Source of the DNA: Paenibacillus plantarum
Lineage (GTDB): Bacteria; Bacillota; Bacilli; Paenibacillales; NBRC-103111
Reading direction: 5' to 3'
Assembly: GCF_013141695.1 (NCBI RefSeq)
Contig: NZ_WHNY01000008.1
Location: forward strand, 1 to 64,000
DNA: 64,000 nt
Position 1 is the first letter of the stretch. Each line of letters begins with the position of its first letter. Shown piece after piece: positions 39,701 through 48,891 of this stretch. The notes below the pieces were generated by a model. The model was not told where the DNA came from. It ran no database searches and was given only the letters and a program-made list of their open reading frames with translations. Both the position numbers and the translations under genes were made by a program.

Positions 39701-40895
39701 CATCCATATCGACCTGCAAGCCACTGCCATCTGCTTTCAGATACACATTGATCGCCAAATCATCGACAGGACCTGCTGATAAATTCGTTTTGCTGCCCGC
39801 AAATCCGTTGAAATTCAAGTTAATATCGAAAGGCATGATATTCACGAGCGGACCAAACAATCTGCGGTTATCCGCTACTCGCTTCAGATCACGCCGCAGT
39901 TCCTCATGACGGTAGCCCTGATGCTTACGAACCTCGCGAATTTCACGCGCAACCTGCTGTACTAGCTCTGAGATCGTCATCGCAGGTTTCACGGTTAATC
40001 GAAGTGGTACGATATTCATCACCATCGCAGGTGTATTAAGAGACACAGAGCCTAATCTTCCCATCATCGGCAACCCGAGGATAATTTCTGGAGCTCCAGT
40101 GAGTCGGTGTAAGTACGAGGCTACCGCTGCTAGCACAAGATCCGACCATGCCGCTGCATGTTGTTGGGCTGCACTGCGCAGGTTTCTTGCTTCAGACGAA
40201 GACAATTCCGTTGTACATCGTAAGAAATGATCGGAAGGACGAGGAGAACGATCTACAAGACTGACCGCATCCGGCTCGTCGGCAAAACGATGCAACCAGA
40301 ATTCACGGTCCTTCTGCGCCTTCTCCGAACGGCGATACGCTGCATCCTCGTCCAAAACTAGCTGCCAGGAGCCGAAGCTCCCCTCCGCCAGTGGAAGATG
40401 ATTCATCATCGCTGTATAGACTTGGGCTACCCGCTTCGTGAGCAGGGCAAACCCATAGCCATCCATCACAATATGATGAATGCGTTGATACCAAATGAAG
40501 CGGTCTTCTTTTATTTTAAACAGCGCCTCCGTAAATAAAGGTCCTTTCCCAAGGTCACAAGGCTTTGCAAGATCTTCGTTCATCCAAGCGCGTGCGGTTT
40601 GGGTTGGTTGGCTTTGTTGACTGACATCTATATAGTGAAAAGGCCAGGACGATGAGCTTATGTTCGTAACTTGCCACGGACCTTCCCCATCTTCTTCAAA
40701 TAGCACATGAAGCGATTCCGCTTCTTGCACGACTTGGCGGAGCGATTTTTCAAAGGTTACCGGATCGACCGGTCCGTCAATCTCGACATATTCCCCTGTA
40801 TTGTACATGGGATTACTTGGATCCAGCTGTTGGGCATACCAGATGCCTGATTGCGCACCCGACAAGGGAAGACGCAGCGTTGAAGCGACTAGCAT
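33723..40895 (-). CDS. dhbF: Bacillibactin-type dimodular NRPS
   Basis: This 2390-residue synthetase has the order C-A-PCP-C-A-PCP-TE. C1 motif HHIVMDG is near residue 140 and C2 motif HHIVGDG lies in the second module. A1 core FDISVLE, LVGGEAL and [11 protein letters not shown] give the specificity code D-I-L-Q-L-G-L-I-W-K, the known glycine code. A2 core [21 protein letters not shown] and [10 protein letters not shown] give D-F-W-N-V-G-M-V-H-K, a threonine code with one conservative change. Carrier sites are LGGHSLLAG and LGGHSLLAV; the thioesterase has GWSLGGN. The enzyme should join DHB, Gly and Thr and release the cyclic trimer. ATG at 40895 follows AAGGAGG; the earlier in-frame start at 40922 overlaps dhbB. 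Size matches Bacillus DhbF. No epimerisation domain is seen. Confidence 0.96.
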   Translation of the reverse strand: MLVASTLRLPLSGAQSGIWYAQQLDPSNPMYNTGEYVEIDGPVDPVTFEKSLRQVVQEAESLHVLFEEDGEGPWQVTNISSSSWPFHYIDVSQQSQPTQTARAWMNEDLAKPCDLGKGPLFTEALFKIKEDRFIWYQRIHHIVMDGYGFALLTKRVAQVYTAMMNHLPLAEGSFGSWQLVLDEDAAYRRSEKAQKDREFWLHRFADEPDAVSLVDRSPRPSDHFLRCTTELSSSEARNLRSAAQQHAAAWSDLVLAAVASYLHRLTGAPEIILGLPMMGRLGSVSLNTPAMVMNIVPLRLTVKPAMTISELVQQVAREIREVRKHQGYRHEELRRDLKRVADNRRLFGPLVNIMPFDINLNFNGFAGSKTNLSAGPVDDLAINVYLKADGSGLQVDMDGNPELYTQVELQAHHQRFVQLLGKLAAAPTTEPIGRIELLAVHERTEELTRWNNTARTVPAKRSTDLFEVQSALSQASTAILHDEETVDYGTLNARANQLARLLITLGAGPQRIVALALPRSIDLIVSMLAVHKTGAAYLPLDIEYPADRIGYMLDDAQALVTITNTETSTRLPQTGANQDQLVLDQPATIEQLALLGATNVSDEDRLSTPLMSDPAYILYTSGSTGKPKGVAISYGNLTNFLFAMQDQFQLGAEDRLLAVTTVAFDISVLEIFLPLLQGSQLLIADKRTIQDPMALSKIIQSSGATLMQATPSLWHALVEQAPESLRGLRILVGGEALANGLLRDLQALDCKVTNLYGPTETTIWSTLIALSEQDKYNKPPIGRPIWNTQLYILDSGLQPVPAGVTGDLYIAGDGLAIGYLRRPSLTAERFVADPYGPPGTRMYRTGDLARWLPDGNLDYCGRADHQIKIRGFRIEISEIETVLTDYPDILKVAVVVREEQPGDKRIVAYLVAASGAVVDAAALREYLAAGLPDYMVPSAFVFLEELPLTPNGKLDRKALPAPHYQANTAGRAARTPQEEILSELFAEVLRVPRVGIDDNFFDLGGHSLLAGRLMSRIREVMGVELGIASLFETPTVAGIAKRIDSAAAARPPIRPAIRTAKAPLSFAQRRLWFLNCLEGPSPTYNIPLVARLSGTVDDVVLQAAVQDIVQRHETLRTIFPEHNGEASQLVLDGADCPVYLQTASISESELEDELALAVRYGFNLATEPSFRVHLYHLSENEHVLLLLLHHIVGDGWSLDPLTRDLSAAYEARTRAEAPIWSSMPIQYVDYAIWQEQLLGDESDPNSLIARQVDYWRHALQDLPNQLELPTDYPRPAEATHCGDTITMRIDADLHSRLLVLARESRTSLFMVIQSGLSALLTRLGAGTDIPLGSPIAGRNDDALGDLVGLFINTIVLRTDTSGDPSFRELLERVRAVNLAAYDHQDVPFERLVEILNPVRSRARHPLFQIMLAFQNTPEPALTLPGMDAELRLDTVGRAKFDLTIEFRERRGEDGTPAGIDGWFEYTSDLYERETVEKLASRLQLLLEQAWAEPDKAIGLLDILTAEERLGHARSAERWMKEQSPVSTNVVTLFEAQVQLYPDAVAVVYEGESLTYAELNVQANQLAHYLIAQGVGPEQIVGLLLPRSTQMLVGVLAVLKAGAGYLPLDPDYPLDRLAFMLEDTQPACVIGCLETAAILSGEEVLIVDEPATSEILSRYIEFNPTDDDRTAPLSQDNVAYIIYTSGSTGKPKGVVIPHSNVVRLFSATEDWFHFDEQDTWTLFHSYAFDFSVWEIWGALLHGGRLVVVPHRITRSPDEFLKLLCDEQVTVLNQTPSAFYQLMQADKENPLQGQALALRYVVFGGEALDLGHLKDWYDRHEDHAPTLINMYGITETTVHVSYNPITREMTESKANSLIGGAIPDLGVYVLDAHLQHVPPGVTGEMYVAGAGLARGYWNRPGLTADRFLADPYGAPGTRMYRTGDLARWRQDGTLDYIGRMDHQVKIRGFRIELGEIEAVIAQVHGVSQAVVIVREDTPGDKRLVAYVITDSQVELDVMALRHQVGIALPSYMVPSAFVEIAELPLTVNGKLDRKALPAPDFSLSAVGRGPRTPQEEILCDLYAETLGLPRVGIDDGFFDLGGHSLLAVKLMSGIREALGVSLSIGTLFEAPTVAGLAERLEGGGSEGALEVLLPLRTSGKRSPLFCIHPAGGLSWCYAGLMKSLGPDYPIYGLQARGIARPEPLPGDLLEMAADYISHIRSVQPHGPYYLLGWSLGGNVAHAVASLLQGDGEEIAMLVMLDAFPSHFLPLREGPNEEEALIALLALGGYDPDSLGDKPLDMAAAVDILRSDGSALASLEPSVIMSLKDTYVNSVRILATYRPGKFAGNLLFVHSTVIPDWFEPIAPTTWMDYIDGEIEQYDLACRHKDLCQPGPLAEIGRILSGKLEARYRE

Positions 40896-40908
40896 GTAAG
40901 CAACCTCC

Positions 40909-41832
40909 TTATTTTCTAGCAAAATAGTCGAGATTCGGCACGGGAATTTGCAGTCTGGTCGTAAGCAACTGCCACCAGCTCGCTAAAGTAGGCTGTTCAG
41001 CGAGTTCTACGAAAGTGACCTCGGCTCCTAATCGGCGCCACTGCTCGACTAAGCTCATAATGCGTATGGAGTCCAAACCTCTCTCATTAATGAGATCCTC
41101 TTCGTACGTGAAGCTATCTGGGGATTCATTCAGCAGTTCTGCCACCTGCTCGCGTACGTTGTCAATGCTAAGGAGATTCCCCTCTGATATTGGGGCTGGC
41201 GCTATATGACGAAGCACGTCCTCCGTTGTCAATGTCACGGCACAGCGCTGTGCCGCATAGTTGATCGCCATATGGTGATTCTCTAATGAGAAATCGGCTA
41301 CTGCATCCGCCACAAAAAACGGTTGAATATCCTGCATGAACGCCTCACAAGCTGTCATCAAACAGCCGATATGCGCATAAATCCCGCTAACGATAAGTTG
41401 ATCCCTGCCGCTATCCTGCATGATCTCTGCCAGGTTCGTTTTGCGAAAGCCGCTGTAGCGCCATTTCGTGAGGACAATATCGCCTTCCTCGGGGGCTAGC
41501 TCAGGTACGACATGCTTGAGTTCCGGATGGTCATTAATCCCGGTGCCCCAGAAATCAAGTAACAGGCCGCGTTGCTCTGGCGTTTGGGCATCTGGCTGAG
41601 CCGTATACACAACAGGAATACCGAGCTTCCTGCACTGTTCGCGCAGGGCATAGATATGAGCTAGAAGCTCATTAACAGGCGATTCGCCTAGCGTAAAAGC
41701 ATTCAAGAAATATTGCTGCATATCGTGGATAAGAAGCACGGCGCGCTTCGGATCGGGTGTCCAAGCTACACGATTTTGCGGTAAATCAGCTGCCACTGGC
41801 ATGCGGTAGGGTTGAATTTTAGGAAGAGCCAT
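40909..41832 (-). CDS. dhbB: Isochorismatase with C-terminal aryl carrier domain
   Basis: This 307-residue bifunctional protein hydrolyses isochorismate to 2,3-dihydro-2,3-dihydroxybenzoate with its N-terminal domain ([16 protein letters not shown] with the catalytic Asp, [10 protein letters not shown] with Lys, [18 protein letters not shown]). Its C-terminal aryl carrier domain (about 225-300) carries the phosphopantetheine serine in [11 protein letters not shown], where DHB is attached before condensation on DhbF. The stop codon lies 13 bases before the dhbF start. Size and motifs match DhbB/EntB. Confidence 0.95.
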   Translation of the reverse strand: MALPKIQPYRMPVAADLPQNRVAWTPDPKRAVLLIHDMQQYFLNAFTLGESPVNELLAHIYALREQCRKLGIPVVYTAQPDAQTPEQRGLLLDFWGTGINDHPELKHVVPELAPEEGDIVLTKWRYSGFRKTNLAEIMQDSGRDQLIVSGIYAHIGCLMTACEAFMQDIQPFFVADAVADFSLENHHMAINYAAQRCAVTLTTEDVLRHIAPAPISEGNLLSIDNVREQVAELLNESPDSFTYEEDLINERGLDSIRIMSLVEQWRRLGAEVTFVELAEQPTLASWWQLLTTRLQIPVPNLDYFARK

Positions 41833-41850
41833 AGATGTCCACTTCTTTCT

Positions 41851-43482
41851 TTATAAGGATCCGTTGGTGACGGTTGTTAAGAAAACTTCGCGCAGCGCTT
41901 TTTTGCTCACTTTGCCCACGTTTGTTTGTGGAAAAGTCTCGACAAATTGGATACGATCAGGAATTTTGTAAGAAGCAAGCCCGCGTGTACGCAGGTAGCT
42001 TTTGAGCTCGGCGGCAGATAACGTCTGCTGACCGCGTGGGATGATAAATGCACAGGATCGCTCCCCGAGAAAGGTATCCGGCATGGATACTAAGGCAGCA
42101 TCGAAAACACCTGGATGCGATAACAGGTGGTTCTCCACTTCTTCCGCGGCGATTTTGTCACCACCACGATTGATCTGATCTTTGGCCCGGCCTTCTACGA
42201 CGATGTAACCTGCCTCGTTGACTTTGACCAGATCTCCCGTTCGATAGAAGCCATCTGCTGTAAATGCCTTCGCATTATGCGCCTCTGCCCTATAATAGCC
42301 TCGAATCGTGTAGGGGCCTCGGGTTAGCAGCTCGCCAACCTCTCCGACGGGAACCTCGTTATCTTCCTCGTCAACAATGCGAATTTCATCCCAGTCCGAC
42401 ATCGGTCTGCCTTGTGTTCGTACAATGACATCCTCAGGGTCGTCTAGCCGTGTATAATTCACCAGCCCCTCAGCCATGCCGTATACCTGCTGCAGCTTAC
42501 AGCCAAGAACAGGCTCAACACGACGCGCCGCTTCTTCGCTAAATTTGGCCCCGCCTACTTGAAGAACCTGTAGACTGGATAAATCATCCTTGCGTGCAGA
42601 GGCAGCCTCCATCCAGATCAAGGCAAGTGGAGGAACGAGTGCCGTAATGGTCACCCCTTCCTGCGCAATCAACGGAAATGCATCGTCCGGGCTCGGCCTT
42701 GCAGCCAGTACAATTTTCCCTCCTGCGTACAGCGTGCCAAGCACGCCAGGGGAGCTTAGCGGGAAGTTGTGTGCTACTGGAAGAGCAGCGAGGTACACGC
42801 TCTCTTCATTTAACCCGCAGATTTCATTGCTGCGTCGAAAGCTATACATATAATCATCATGTGTACGGGGAATGAGCTTGGGTAATCCTGTGCTTCCGCC
42901 AGAGAGCTGGAGGAACGCGACGTCACTGGCTTTTACATGTGGCCAATTAGGATCAGACTCTGATTGCATGTCAGCTATGCTAGCGAGGGATTGGAACAAG
43001 CCTGGGTCGCCAGCCACACAAACATGTTGTAACGATGGAACCTTAGACTTCATATCCTGTGCGAGAACGCGGTAGTCGAAGCCCGCTTCGTGGTCAGGAA
43101 TGACATAAGCAACTGCTTCGCTCCATTCGCATAAATATTGAATCTCACTCTGCCGGTGAAGCGGCAACGCAAACACTGGAATTGCCCCAATTCGAAACAA
43201 GGCAAAAATGACAGTAAAAAACTCAACCCTATTCGGAAGCTGCACGACCACGCGATCTTCTGGCTTAATGCCCAGTTGTAAGAAGCCTGAGGCGAGCTTA
43301 TTCGTTTGTTGGTCCAGATCCGCATAACTATAGCGGCTTGCTCCACTCACTACTGCGGTTCGGTTGCCGTGCTTCAATGCTCGTTCTGCCAGCATGTCGC
43401 CGAGCGTTTGTCCTTGCCATAAACCTTTTGCCCGATATTGTGCAGACCACTCTTCTGGCCATGTTGGACAATTCGCTAACAT
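41851..43482 (-). CDS. dhbE: 2,3-dihydroxybenzoate-AMP ligase
   Basis: This 543-residue stand-alone adenylation enzyme activates 2,3-dihydroxybenzoate and loads it on the aryl carrier domain of DhbB. Motifs: [20 protein letters not shown] as ATP loop, [15 protein letters not shown] (aryl-acid site His-Asn), [37 protein letters not shown], and [14 protein letters not shown]. The start at 43482 has AGGAGA 6 bases upstream; an ATG at 43500 overlaps the dhbC stop. It starts with the family N-terminus (CPTWPEEW). Confidence 0.95.
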   Translation of the reverse strand: MLANCPTWPEEWSAQYRAKGLWQGQTLGDMLAERALKHGNRTAVVSGASRYSYADLDQQTNKLASGFLQLGIKPEDRVVVQLPNRVEFFTVIFALFRIGAIPVFALPLHRQSEIQYLCEWSEAVAYVIPDHEAGFDYRVLAQDMKSKVPSLQHVCVAGDPGLFQSLASIADMQSESDPNWPHVKASDVAFLQLSGGSTGLPKLIPRTHDDYMYSFRRSNEICGLNEESVYLAALPVAHNFPLSSPGVLGTLYAGGKIVLAARPSPDDAFPLIAQEGVTITALVPPLALIWMEAASARKDDLSSLQVLQVGGAKFSEEAARRVEPVLGCKLQQVYGMAEGLVNYTRLDDPEDVIVRTQGRPMSDWDEIRIVDEEDNEVPVGEVGELLTRGPYTIRGYYRAEAHNAKAFTADGFYRTGDLVKVNEAGYIVVEGRAKDQINRGGDKIAAEEVENHLLSHPGVFDAALVSMPDTFLGERSCAFIIPRGQQTLSAAELKSYLRTRGLASYKIPDRIQFVETFPQTNVGKVSKKALREVFLTTVTNGSL

Positions 43483-43496
43483 ATGATCTCTCCTGT

Positions 43497-44705
43497 TCAT
43501 GACTCTTGATTTAATCCCATTGCATGAAGCATCGTTCGGAACTTGGCTGATGTCTCCTGAAGCTCAGCTTCTGCGCTGGATTCTGCAACAACGCCAGCTC
43601 CTGCGTATAAATCCAGCGATTGATTGTCTCCAACTGCGCAGCGAATCGTGATGATCCACTCCCCGTCTCCACTCGCATCACACCAACCTACTAATCCTGT
43701 ATAAAAGCCACGGTCAAATGGCTCAATGTCTTTAATCGCTTCTCTAGCAAGCTCTGTCGGTGAGCCGCAAACAGCCGGCGTCGGATGCAGGGCAACGGCA
43801 AGAGCCAATGATGAGATAGACGGATCTATTAATTCCCCCCTTATTTCGGTCGACAGATGCCACATGGTTGAAGTTTGCACAAGCGAAGGTGTAGCTGGGA
43901 CATGCAAGGGATCACAGTACGGACGAAGTGCTTCCGCCACGGCTTCTATGACCAGCGCATGCTCGCGTAAATCTTTCGGGGATTGGAGAAGGGCCTGACT
44001 GCGTCTTACATCCTCCTCAGGATCTGCACTTCGTGGTGTGGAGCCAGCAAGCGGGTTAACAACGACTACGCGACCTGTTCGGGCTACGAGGAGCTCGGGG
44101 CTAGCGCCGATTAAAGTTTTATTTTCTTTGCTTGTTTGACCTTTGGTCAGATCTACCGCAAACGTATACCCATGGGTATTATGAATGGCTAAATTGTGAA
44201 GCAACTGCTGCAGATTGATGGGCTGTGGTGAGGTCAGTCTTAGGGTGCGTGCGAGCACGATTTTATCGAGTTCACCTGCGCGTAAGCGGCCTAAGGCTTT
44301 ATTGACCCCCTCTACGTATACTTCTGGGGCTGGCACAGCCTCCATGTCAATTCGGCTTCCCATTGGACGCCATTGACGTTCGCTCTGTGTAAAGCTAAGC
44401 GGGCCCAGTTTCCGTGTTTCCAGAGGTACGACCAATTGCGCAGGCTGCATAGGGTCAAAAGGTACAGCGCCCACTAGCATCGGCAGGCTTTGCCCTGGTT
44501 GTTTGAGCTGAGCTAGCAAACGTGCCGCGCGTTCAGGCAGCGTTTGAAGCTCGTTCGCTCCTTCCGATCGTGGCAGCACAGCCAGCGTTCCTTGCGCAAG
44601 CAAGGTTGCATGGGGAGAAGCGAAGAAAAACGAATTCCCCGGACGGTAATCCGCTAGCAGATCCGCCGCTGTGGGCATCGTGGCTATTTGAACATTGGCA
44701 TTCAT
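43497..44705 (-). CDS. dhbC: Isochorismate synthase
   Basis: This 402-residue chorismate-utilising enzyme converts chorismate to isochorismate, the committing step. Conserved parts: [13 protein letters not shown], the Gly/Ser-rich [46 protein letters not shown] and [12 protein letters not shown], closing with [10 protein letters not shown] and IRCAVGD…[12 protein letters not shown] at 44705 lies 9 bases after AGGAGG; an ATG three codons earlier abuts the ribosome site. It precedes dhbE as in Bacillus. Confidence 0.95.
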   Translation of the reverse strand: MNANVQIATMPTAADLLADYRPGNSFFFASPHATLLAQGTLAVLPRSEGANELQTLPERAARLLAQLKQPGQSLPMLVGAVPFDPMQPAQLVVPLETRKLGPLSFTQSERQWRPMGSRIDMEAVPAPEVYVEGVNKALGRLRAGELDKIVLARTLRLTSPQPINLQQLLHNLAIHNTHGYTFAVDLTKGQTSKENKTLIGASPELLVARTGRVVVVNPLAGSTPRSADPEEDVRRSQALLQSPKDLREHALVIEAVAEALRPYCDPLHVPATPSLVQTSTMWHLSTEIRGELIDPSISSLALAVALHPTPAVCGSPTELAREAIKDIEPFDRGFYTGLVGWCDASGDGEWIITIRCAVGDNQSLDLYAGAGVVAESSAEAELQETSAKFRTMLHAMGLNQES

Positions 44706-44729
44706 GTTAATCATCCTCCTTCATTTGGT

Positions 44730-45515
44730 TCAGACGCCAAGTGTAGCGCCACCATCTACTCGTAAATCATGCATAGTCACATGCCCTGCACGCTCTGACG
44801 CCAAGAACAGCACGCTATTCGCGATATCGGCAGGTGTCGCTAGCTTCCCGAGTGGGATACCCGTTCGGTACGTTTGCGGAGAGCCTTCGATGGTCCGCTG
44901 TGCACCATGCTCATCCGTCCACATCCCGCGCAGCATAGGCGTATCCGTCGAGCCAGGCGATACAATATTGCAGCGAATTCCATACTCAGCAAGCTCAAGT
45001 GCCAAGCATTTGGTAAACATCGTCACCGCTGCTTTCGAGGTTGCGTACGCAGCCATGTCCATGCGAGGAATGGCTGCTGCATTCGAACTGACGGTGATAA
45101 TCGTCCCTCTGCGACGAGGAATCATGCGTTCACTCACTGTACGCGAAACGTGAAAAACACCACTGAGATTAACTCCGAGTGTATGCGCCCAATCCTCGTC
45201 AGAGTAGGAAACGATAGGGCCCATACGCAGCACTCCAGCCGCATGAACAAGAATGTCGATAGGGCCCAGCTCCTGCTCGATCTGAGCAATTGCTTGCTGC
45301 ACAGCCTTGCTATTGGTGACATCCAATGGATAGGCCGTCACATCAAGGCCGTGACTTGTTTGGTTGGATGCGAAGGTTTCTATGGCCGCCTTTTGGACAT
45401 CGACTGCAGCTACTCGCGCACCTTGCTCCGAGAAAGCTTGAGCGACTGCTGCCCCAATGCCTTGCGCTGCGCCAGTTACGAGTACGATTTTGCCTTTAAA
45501 TTCGTTAAGACTCAT
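44730..45515 (-). CDS. dhbA: 2,3-dihydro-2,3-dihydroxybenzoate dehydrogenase
   Basis: This 261-residue short-chain dehydrogenase oxidises dihydro-DHB to 2,3-dihydroxybenzoate with NAD+. The NAD-binding loop is VLVTGAAQGIGAAVAQAF, the structural motif is HAAGVLRMG, and the catalytic Ser/Tyr/Lys are in TVSSNAAAIPRMDMAAYATSKAAV. The length equals Bacillus DhbA (261). It lies 8 bases after besA. Confidence 0.95.
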   Translation of the reverse strand: MSLNEFKGKIVLVTGAAQGIGAAVAQAFSEQGARVAAVDVQKAAIETFASNQTSHGLDVTAYPLDVTNSKAVQQAIAQIEQELGPIDILVHAAGVLRMGPIVSYSDEDWAHTLGVNLSGVFHVSRTVSERMIPRRRGTIITVSSNAAAIPRMDMAAYATSKAAVTMFTKCLALELAEYGIRCNIVSPGSTDTPMLRGMWTDEHGAQRTIEGSPQTYRTGIPLGKLATPADIANSVLFLASERAGHVTMHDLRVDGGATLGV

Positions 45516-45523
45516 CGGCTCAC

Positions 45524-46396
45524 TTACCCCCTTCGCAGGAAGCGAACAGCACGACTTACCAGTGCCGGAAGCACAGAAACATGTCCTTCGCCTTCAAACT
45601 CATAGAAATGCGCATCTAACTTTTCATTTGGCAAGAGGGCTAAGCGCTCATACAGCTCTTTGGCATTCTCGCTCATATTGCTCGGGTGATTCCTCTCTAG
45701 CTCACCTATGGTGATGAGAAGCTTATGTTGAATTTGCCCCTGCTGAAGACAGGAAGTATACTGGTCCTCCTGTTCGCGCAGCATCGCTTTGTTCCAGTGA
45801 ACCGATGGACTGCCTGCAATATAGGTTTGAAACGTGTGCGGCCGTGTGAATAAGGTTTGCAACACGAAAAGTCCACCTAGCGAATGCCCAAAGACCGCTT
45901 GTTGCTTCGTATTAATCGAATAATCTCGTTCAATGCGTGGCTTAAGCTCCTCCTCGATGAAAGCCCGAAAAGCATCTGCCCCCCCGACCTGGGGTCTTGC
46001 AGCATCCTTGTTACGTACGGGTAGAGCATCAAGCACTTCTTGCGGCGTCGGCATCGTAAAATCATAAAACCGCGAGGAATCGAACGGCTCGCCTGTCGGA
46101 TAGCCAATACCGACAACGACTGCCGGGTAGACACCTGTCTTCTCGGGAACGCGTGATTGTACACGCATCGTTTCAACCATCGTGGCAAAAAGCGCATTGG
46201 CATCCAGCAAATAGATGACTGGGAATCCTTCAGGCGGCGCCTCCTGCGAAGGCTTAAATACGTAAATTTGATAGGGCTGCTCTCTTGTTGCGCTGTGAAG
46301 AAGATACTGCTCTGTGTTCGGTAATGTAAAAGACTGACGGACAACTTCCCTCGAAGGCGTAGTGGTCTCGATGGATGAATGGGATAAACGGGTCAT
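45524..46396 (-). CDS. besA: Siderophore trilactone hydrolase (BesA/IroE type esterase)
   Basis: This 290-residue alpha/beta-hydrolase is of the putative-esterase family that opens the trilactone of ferric bacillibactin or enterobactin to release iron inside the cell. It shows the nucleophile elbow VFGHSLGGLFVL, an early YLLDANALFATMVE segment and a closing FEGEGHVSVLPALVSR with the catalytic His. No signal peptide is visible. The start at 46396 follows AGAGAGGAAA; an earlier ATG at 46432 is less likely. It is the first gene of the dhb operon, behind a Fur box. In Bacillus subtilis besA is elsewhere, so its place here ties release to synthesis. Confidence 0.92.
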   Translation of the reverse strand: MTRLSHSSIETTTPSREVVRQSFTLPNTEQYLLHSATREQPYQIYVFKPSQEAPPEGFPVIYLLDANALFATMVETMRVQSRVPEKTGVYPAVVVGIGYPTGEPFDSSRFYDFTMPTPQEVLDALPVRNKDAARPQVGGADAFRAFIEEELKPRIERDYSINTKQQAVFGHSLGGLFVLQTLFTRPHTFQTYIAGSPSVHWNKAMLREQEDQYTSCLQQGQIQHKLLITIGELERNHPSNMSENAKELYERLALLPNEKLDAHFYEFEGEGHVSVLPALVSRAVRFLRRG

Positions 46397-46491
46397 TGGG
46401 TTTCCTCTCTTCTCCTCTCGTTTCAGGTTCAACGATCAGGCTGGATCTCGTGTGTTTACGGATCGATGGATTGTCTACGGAAGTAGTAGTT

Positions 46492-46517
46492 GATAATGAT
46501 TCTCATTATTGATTATA
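46492..46517 (-). promoter_or_regulatory. Fur box overlapping the promoter of the besA-dhb operon
   Basis: GATAATGATTCTCATTATT at 46492-46510 matches the 19-bp Fur consensus at 18 positions. On the minus strand a perfect -10 TATAAT hexamer is at 46512-46517, just before the box, so bound Fur would cover the transcription start. A -35 box is weak. The start codon of besA is about 95 bases downstream. Confidence 0.9.
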
Positions 46518-46654
46518 GGGGAAGGTAAACGCATCGACCATGAACGATATCCACATATTGGAATGGAGAATGTTCAGGTCAGCGAAGCGAGTTAGTTGAT
46601 TCCTGTGAGAATATTGTGAGGGTTAGGGGTGAATAGCTCCCTCCCTGCAGTGGA

Positions 46655-46841
46655 TTAACTGTAAAAACTCCAGCTAATTTCTATGGAATCCCTCGATTTT
46701 TATGTTTAACTGGATTTCCTACATCTATTTCTGGCGATATCAGTGAAATCCGCGACTCCGGCCCAAATTAGCTACAGGAAATCCATCTATTTGCTCGACA
46801 GCGCGATTTCCCGGCAAATTTACTGTAGGAAATCCAGTTAA
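46655..46841. repeat. Family-1 four-unit island (F)
   Basis: Direct units at 46655-46679 and 46706-46730 (TTAACTG…AGCTAATT; TTAACTGGATTTCCTACATC) are followed by inverted units at 46766-46790 and 46817-46841 (AATTAGCTACAGGAAATCC; AATTTACTGTAGGAAATCC). Start distances are 51 and 51 bp and the centre gap is 35 bp. About 90 bp in the middle are identical to island G at 47536-47722. Confidence 0.92.
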
Positions 46842-46864
46842 TCCAATCAGAGTCAATAAGCGAG

Positions 46865-47515
46865 GGGTAAGGGTGTACAAGTAGCTTGTTTGGAGTGTGT
46901 GTGCATGTGGTGCGTGGAACGATGTGGTCATGGGGATGTGGGGTTTCAACTAGCTTGTTTGGTGTCGGTATACATGTGGTGCTTCAAACGATGGGTGGTG
47001 GGAGTAGGCTTCAACTAGCTTGTTTGGTGTGGTAGTGCATGTGGTGCGTCAAACGATGTGGTGGTCGGAGTGAGGGCTTCAACTAGCTTGTTTGGCGTGG
47101 TAGCGCATGTGGTGCGTCGAACGTTGTGGTGGTGAGAGTGAAGGGTTTCAACTAACTTGTTTGGCGTGGTCAGTTCATATGGTGCGTTGACCGTTGTGGT
47201 GCTGGGAATGAGGGGCTTCAACTAGCTTGTTTGGTGTCGGTGTGCATGTGGTGCGTCAAACGTTGTGGTGCTGGGTGCGAGGGGCTTCAACTAGCTTGTT
47301 TGGCGGGCGGGCATGTGGTGCGTTCGAACGATGTGGTCGTGGGAGTGAGGACTTCAACTAGCTTGTTTGGTGTCGGTGTGCCTGTGGTGCGTCAAACGAT
47401 GTGGTGGTCGGAGTGAGGGGCTTCAACTAGCTTGTTTGGCGTGTGTGTACATGTGGTGCGTGGATCGATGTAATAGTGGGAGTAAGGCGCTTCAACTAGT
47501 TTGCTCGGTGCCGCT
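46865..47515. repeat. 69-bp minisatellite, about 10 units
   Basis: Units carrying CAACTAGCTTGTTTGG then a GTGTGCATGTGGTGCGT-like stretch, an ACGATGTGGTGG-like stretch and a G/A-rich end recur with TAGCTTG at 46882, 46951, 47016, 47084, 47153, 47223, 47292, 47359, 47428 and 47497. Periods are 65-70 bp, mostly 69. Indels shift the frame between units, so it is not a coding repeat. It is bracketed by two near-identical family-1 islands. Confidence 0.92.
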
Positions 47516-47535
47516 CACCCCTTTCCTGCGGCAGA

Positions 47536-47722
47536 TTAACTGTATAAACTCCTGCTAATTTCTTTGGAATCCCCCGATTTTCTTGTTTAACTGGATTTCC
47601 TACATCTATTTCTGGCGATATCAGTGAAATCCGCGACTCCGGCCCAAATTAGCTACAGGAAATCCATCTATTTGCTCGAAAGCGCGATTTCCCGCCTAAT
47701 TTACTGTAGGAAATCCATCTAA
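47536..47722. repeat. Family-1 four-unit island (G)
   Basis: Units at 47536-47560, 47587-47611, 47647-47671 and 47698-47722 have start distances 51, 60 and 51. It is in the same orientation as island F and nearly identical to it, so the pair forms long direct repeats around the 69-bp minisatellite. Confidence 0.92.
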
Positions 47723-47755
47723 TCCGCCCAGAGGTGGAGGCTAGTGGAATGAACA

Positions 47756-47781
47756 CAAAAACCGCCCCCTCCCAGGGGCGG
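47756..47781 (-). terminator. Terminator of the feuABC operon
   Basis: Minus-strand CCGCCCC-tggg-AGGGGGCGG followed by TTTTTG, 12 bases past the feuC stop. Confidence 0.88.
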
Positions 47782-47793
47782 CTCCACCACTCT

Positions 47794-48891
47794 CTATCGG
47801 CGATGCTTATTCCGATACAGCAGCCAAACGAAGTACGGCACGCCAATAATGGCGATAACGACGCCGACGGGCATCTCCACCGGCGCGAACGCCATTTTGG
47901 CGATGAAATCGGAGATCATCACCAAGAGCGCGCCGACAATCGCGCTGACGGGCAGCAGCCGGCGATGCGTTATGCCGACGAGTCGGCGAGCGATATGCGG
48001 CGCCATGAGGCCAATAAATCCGATGCCGCCGGAGACGGATACGCAGGCACTTACAATACCGATACTGCTCAGCAGAAGGATTGCTTTCTCTTTGTCCACA
48101 GCGGCGCCCAGCCCGCGAACGCTCTCTTCGCTCAGCTGGAACACATCCAGCACAAGAGATCGCCAGATAAGAACTGGCGTCAATATGATCAACCACGGCA
48201 GGATGGAGATAATATACTTCCAGTTCGCATTATAGATGCTGCCGGATACCCAGACGGCAACCATCTCGAAATCTTTGGCATTCATTTTGAGCGTAATGAA
48301 CACGGTCACTGCAGACAAGCCCGATGCAATCGCGATCCCCGTGAGCAGAAGGCGCTGCGAATCCAGTCTCCCTTCCTTTTGGGAGAAGACATAGATCAGA
48401 AGCGCTGCGCCCAGCCCACCGACCAAGCCGACAATAGGCATGACCAGAATCGCCGCCCAGCCCGTGCCTTTCACCTTCCCTTGAAAGAAAAACAGGAAGA
48501 TGACCATCGCCATCCCCGCTCCCGCATTGATACCCAGGATGCCCGGATCGGCCAAGTTGTTTCTGGTCAAGCTCTGCACAACTGTTCCCGCCATCCCTAG
48601 CCCCATCCCCACCAACAAAGCGATGACGATACGAGGTAGTCGGAACTCTAATATCACTAGATCATAATCATGTTGCGCATCAATCCGCAGCAGGGTTTTA
48701 AACACATCTTTCAACGTAATATCGAAAGCCCCATTTGTTAGGGACATATACGCCGTTAGTAACAGAAGTCCAATACCAACGAGAATCTGCAAAGCATAGT
48801 ACCGATCACTTCTTTTATCGATGAGACTCCCCTCCTCGTGTGCGAATGAGATAGAGGAAGAACGGTACACCGAGAATCGCGGTAACGACAC
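47794..48891 (-). CDS. feuC: Ferric-siderophore ABC permease, FeuC type
   Basis: This FecCD-family permease has about 9-10 helices: ALQILVGIGLLLLTAYMSLT, RLPRIVIALLVGMGLGMAGT, the coupling segment GTVVQSLTRNNLADPGILGI, and GGIGFIGLMAPHIARRLVG. The GTG at 48891 gives 365 residues but its first 22-25 codons overlap feuB in another frame and look non-native. Good GGAGG lies just inside the end of feuB, so the true start is probably near 48820, possibly at a non-standard codon, giving about 342 residues. I keep the longest frame and flag the start. It forms the membrane channel with FeuB. Confidence 0.88.
   Translation of the reverse strand: MSLPRFSVYRSSSISFAHEEGSLIDKRSDRYYALQILVGIGLLLLTAYMSLTNGAFDITLKDVFKTLLRIDAQHDYDLVILEFRLPRIVIALLVGMGLGMAGTVVQSLTRNNLADPGILGINAGAGMAMVIFLFFFQGKVKGTGWAAILVMPIVGLVGGLGAALLIYVFSQKEGRLDSQRLLLTGIAIASGLSAVTVFITLKMNAKDFEMVAVWVSGSIYNANWKYIISILPWLIILTPVLIWRSLVLDVFQLSEESVRGLGAAVDKEKAILLLSSIGIVSACVSVSGGIGFIGLMAPHIARRLVGITHRRLLPVSAIVGALLVMISDFIAKMAFAPVEMPVGVVIAIIGVPYFVWLLYRNKHRR

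Noticed and set aside
33723..46396. Paenibactin (alanine-containing) cluster
   Set aside because: The module-1 code DILQLGLIWK is a glycine code, so bacillibactin is favoured.
46865..47515. Tandem 69-bp repeats as a CRISPR array
   Set aside because: The whole 69-bp unit is repeated including the would-be spacers, unit lengths drift, and no cas gene is nearby. It is a minisatellite.
47734..48600. A 288-codon plus-strand open frame
   Set aside because: It is antisense to feuC with low-complexity Asp/Arg/His composition and no recognisable domain; it also starts inside the operon terminator.
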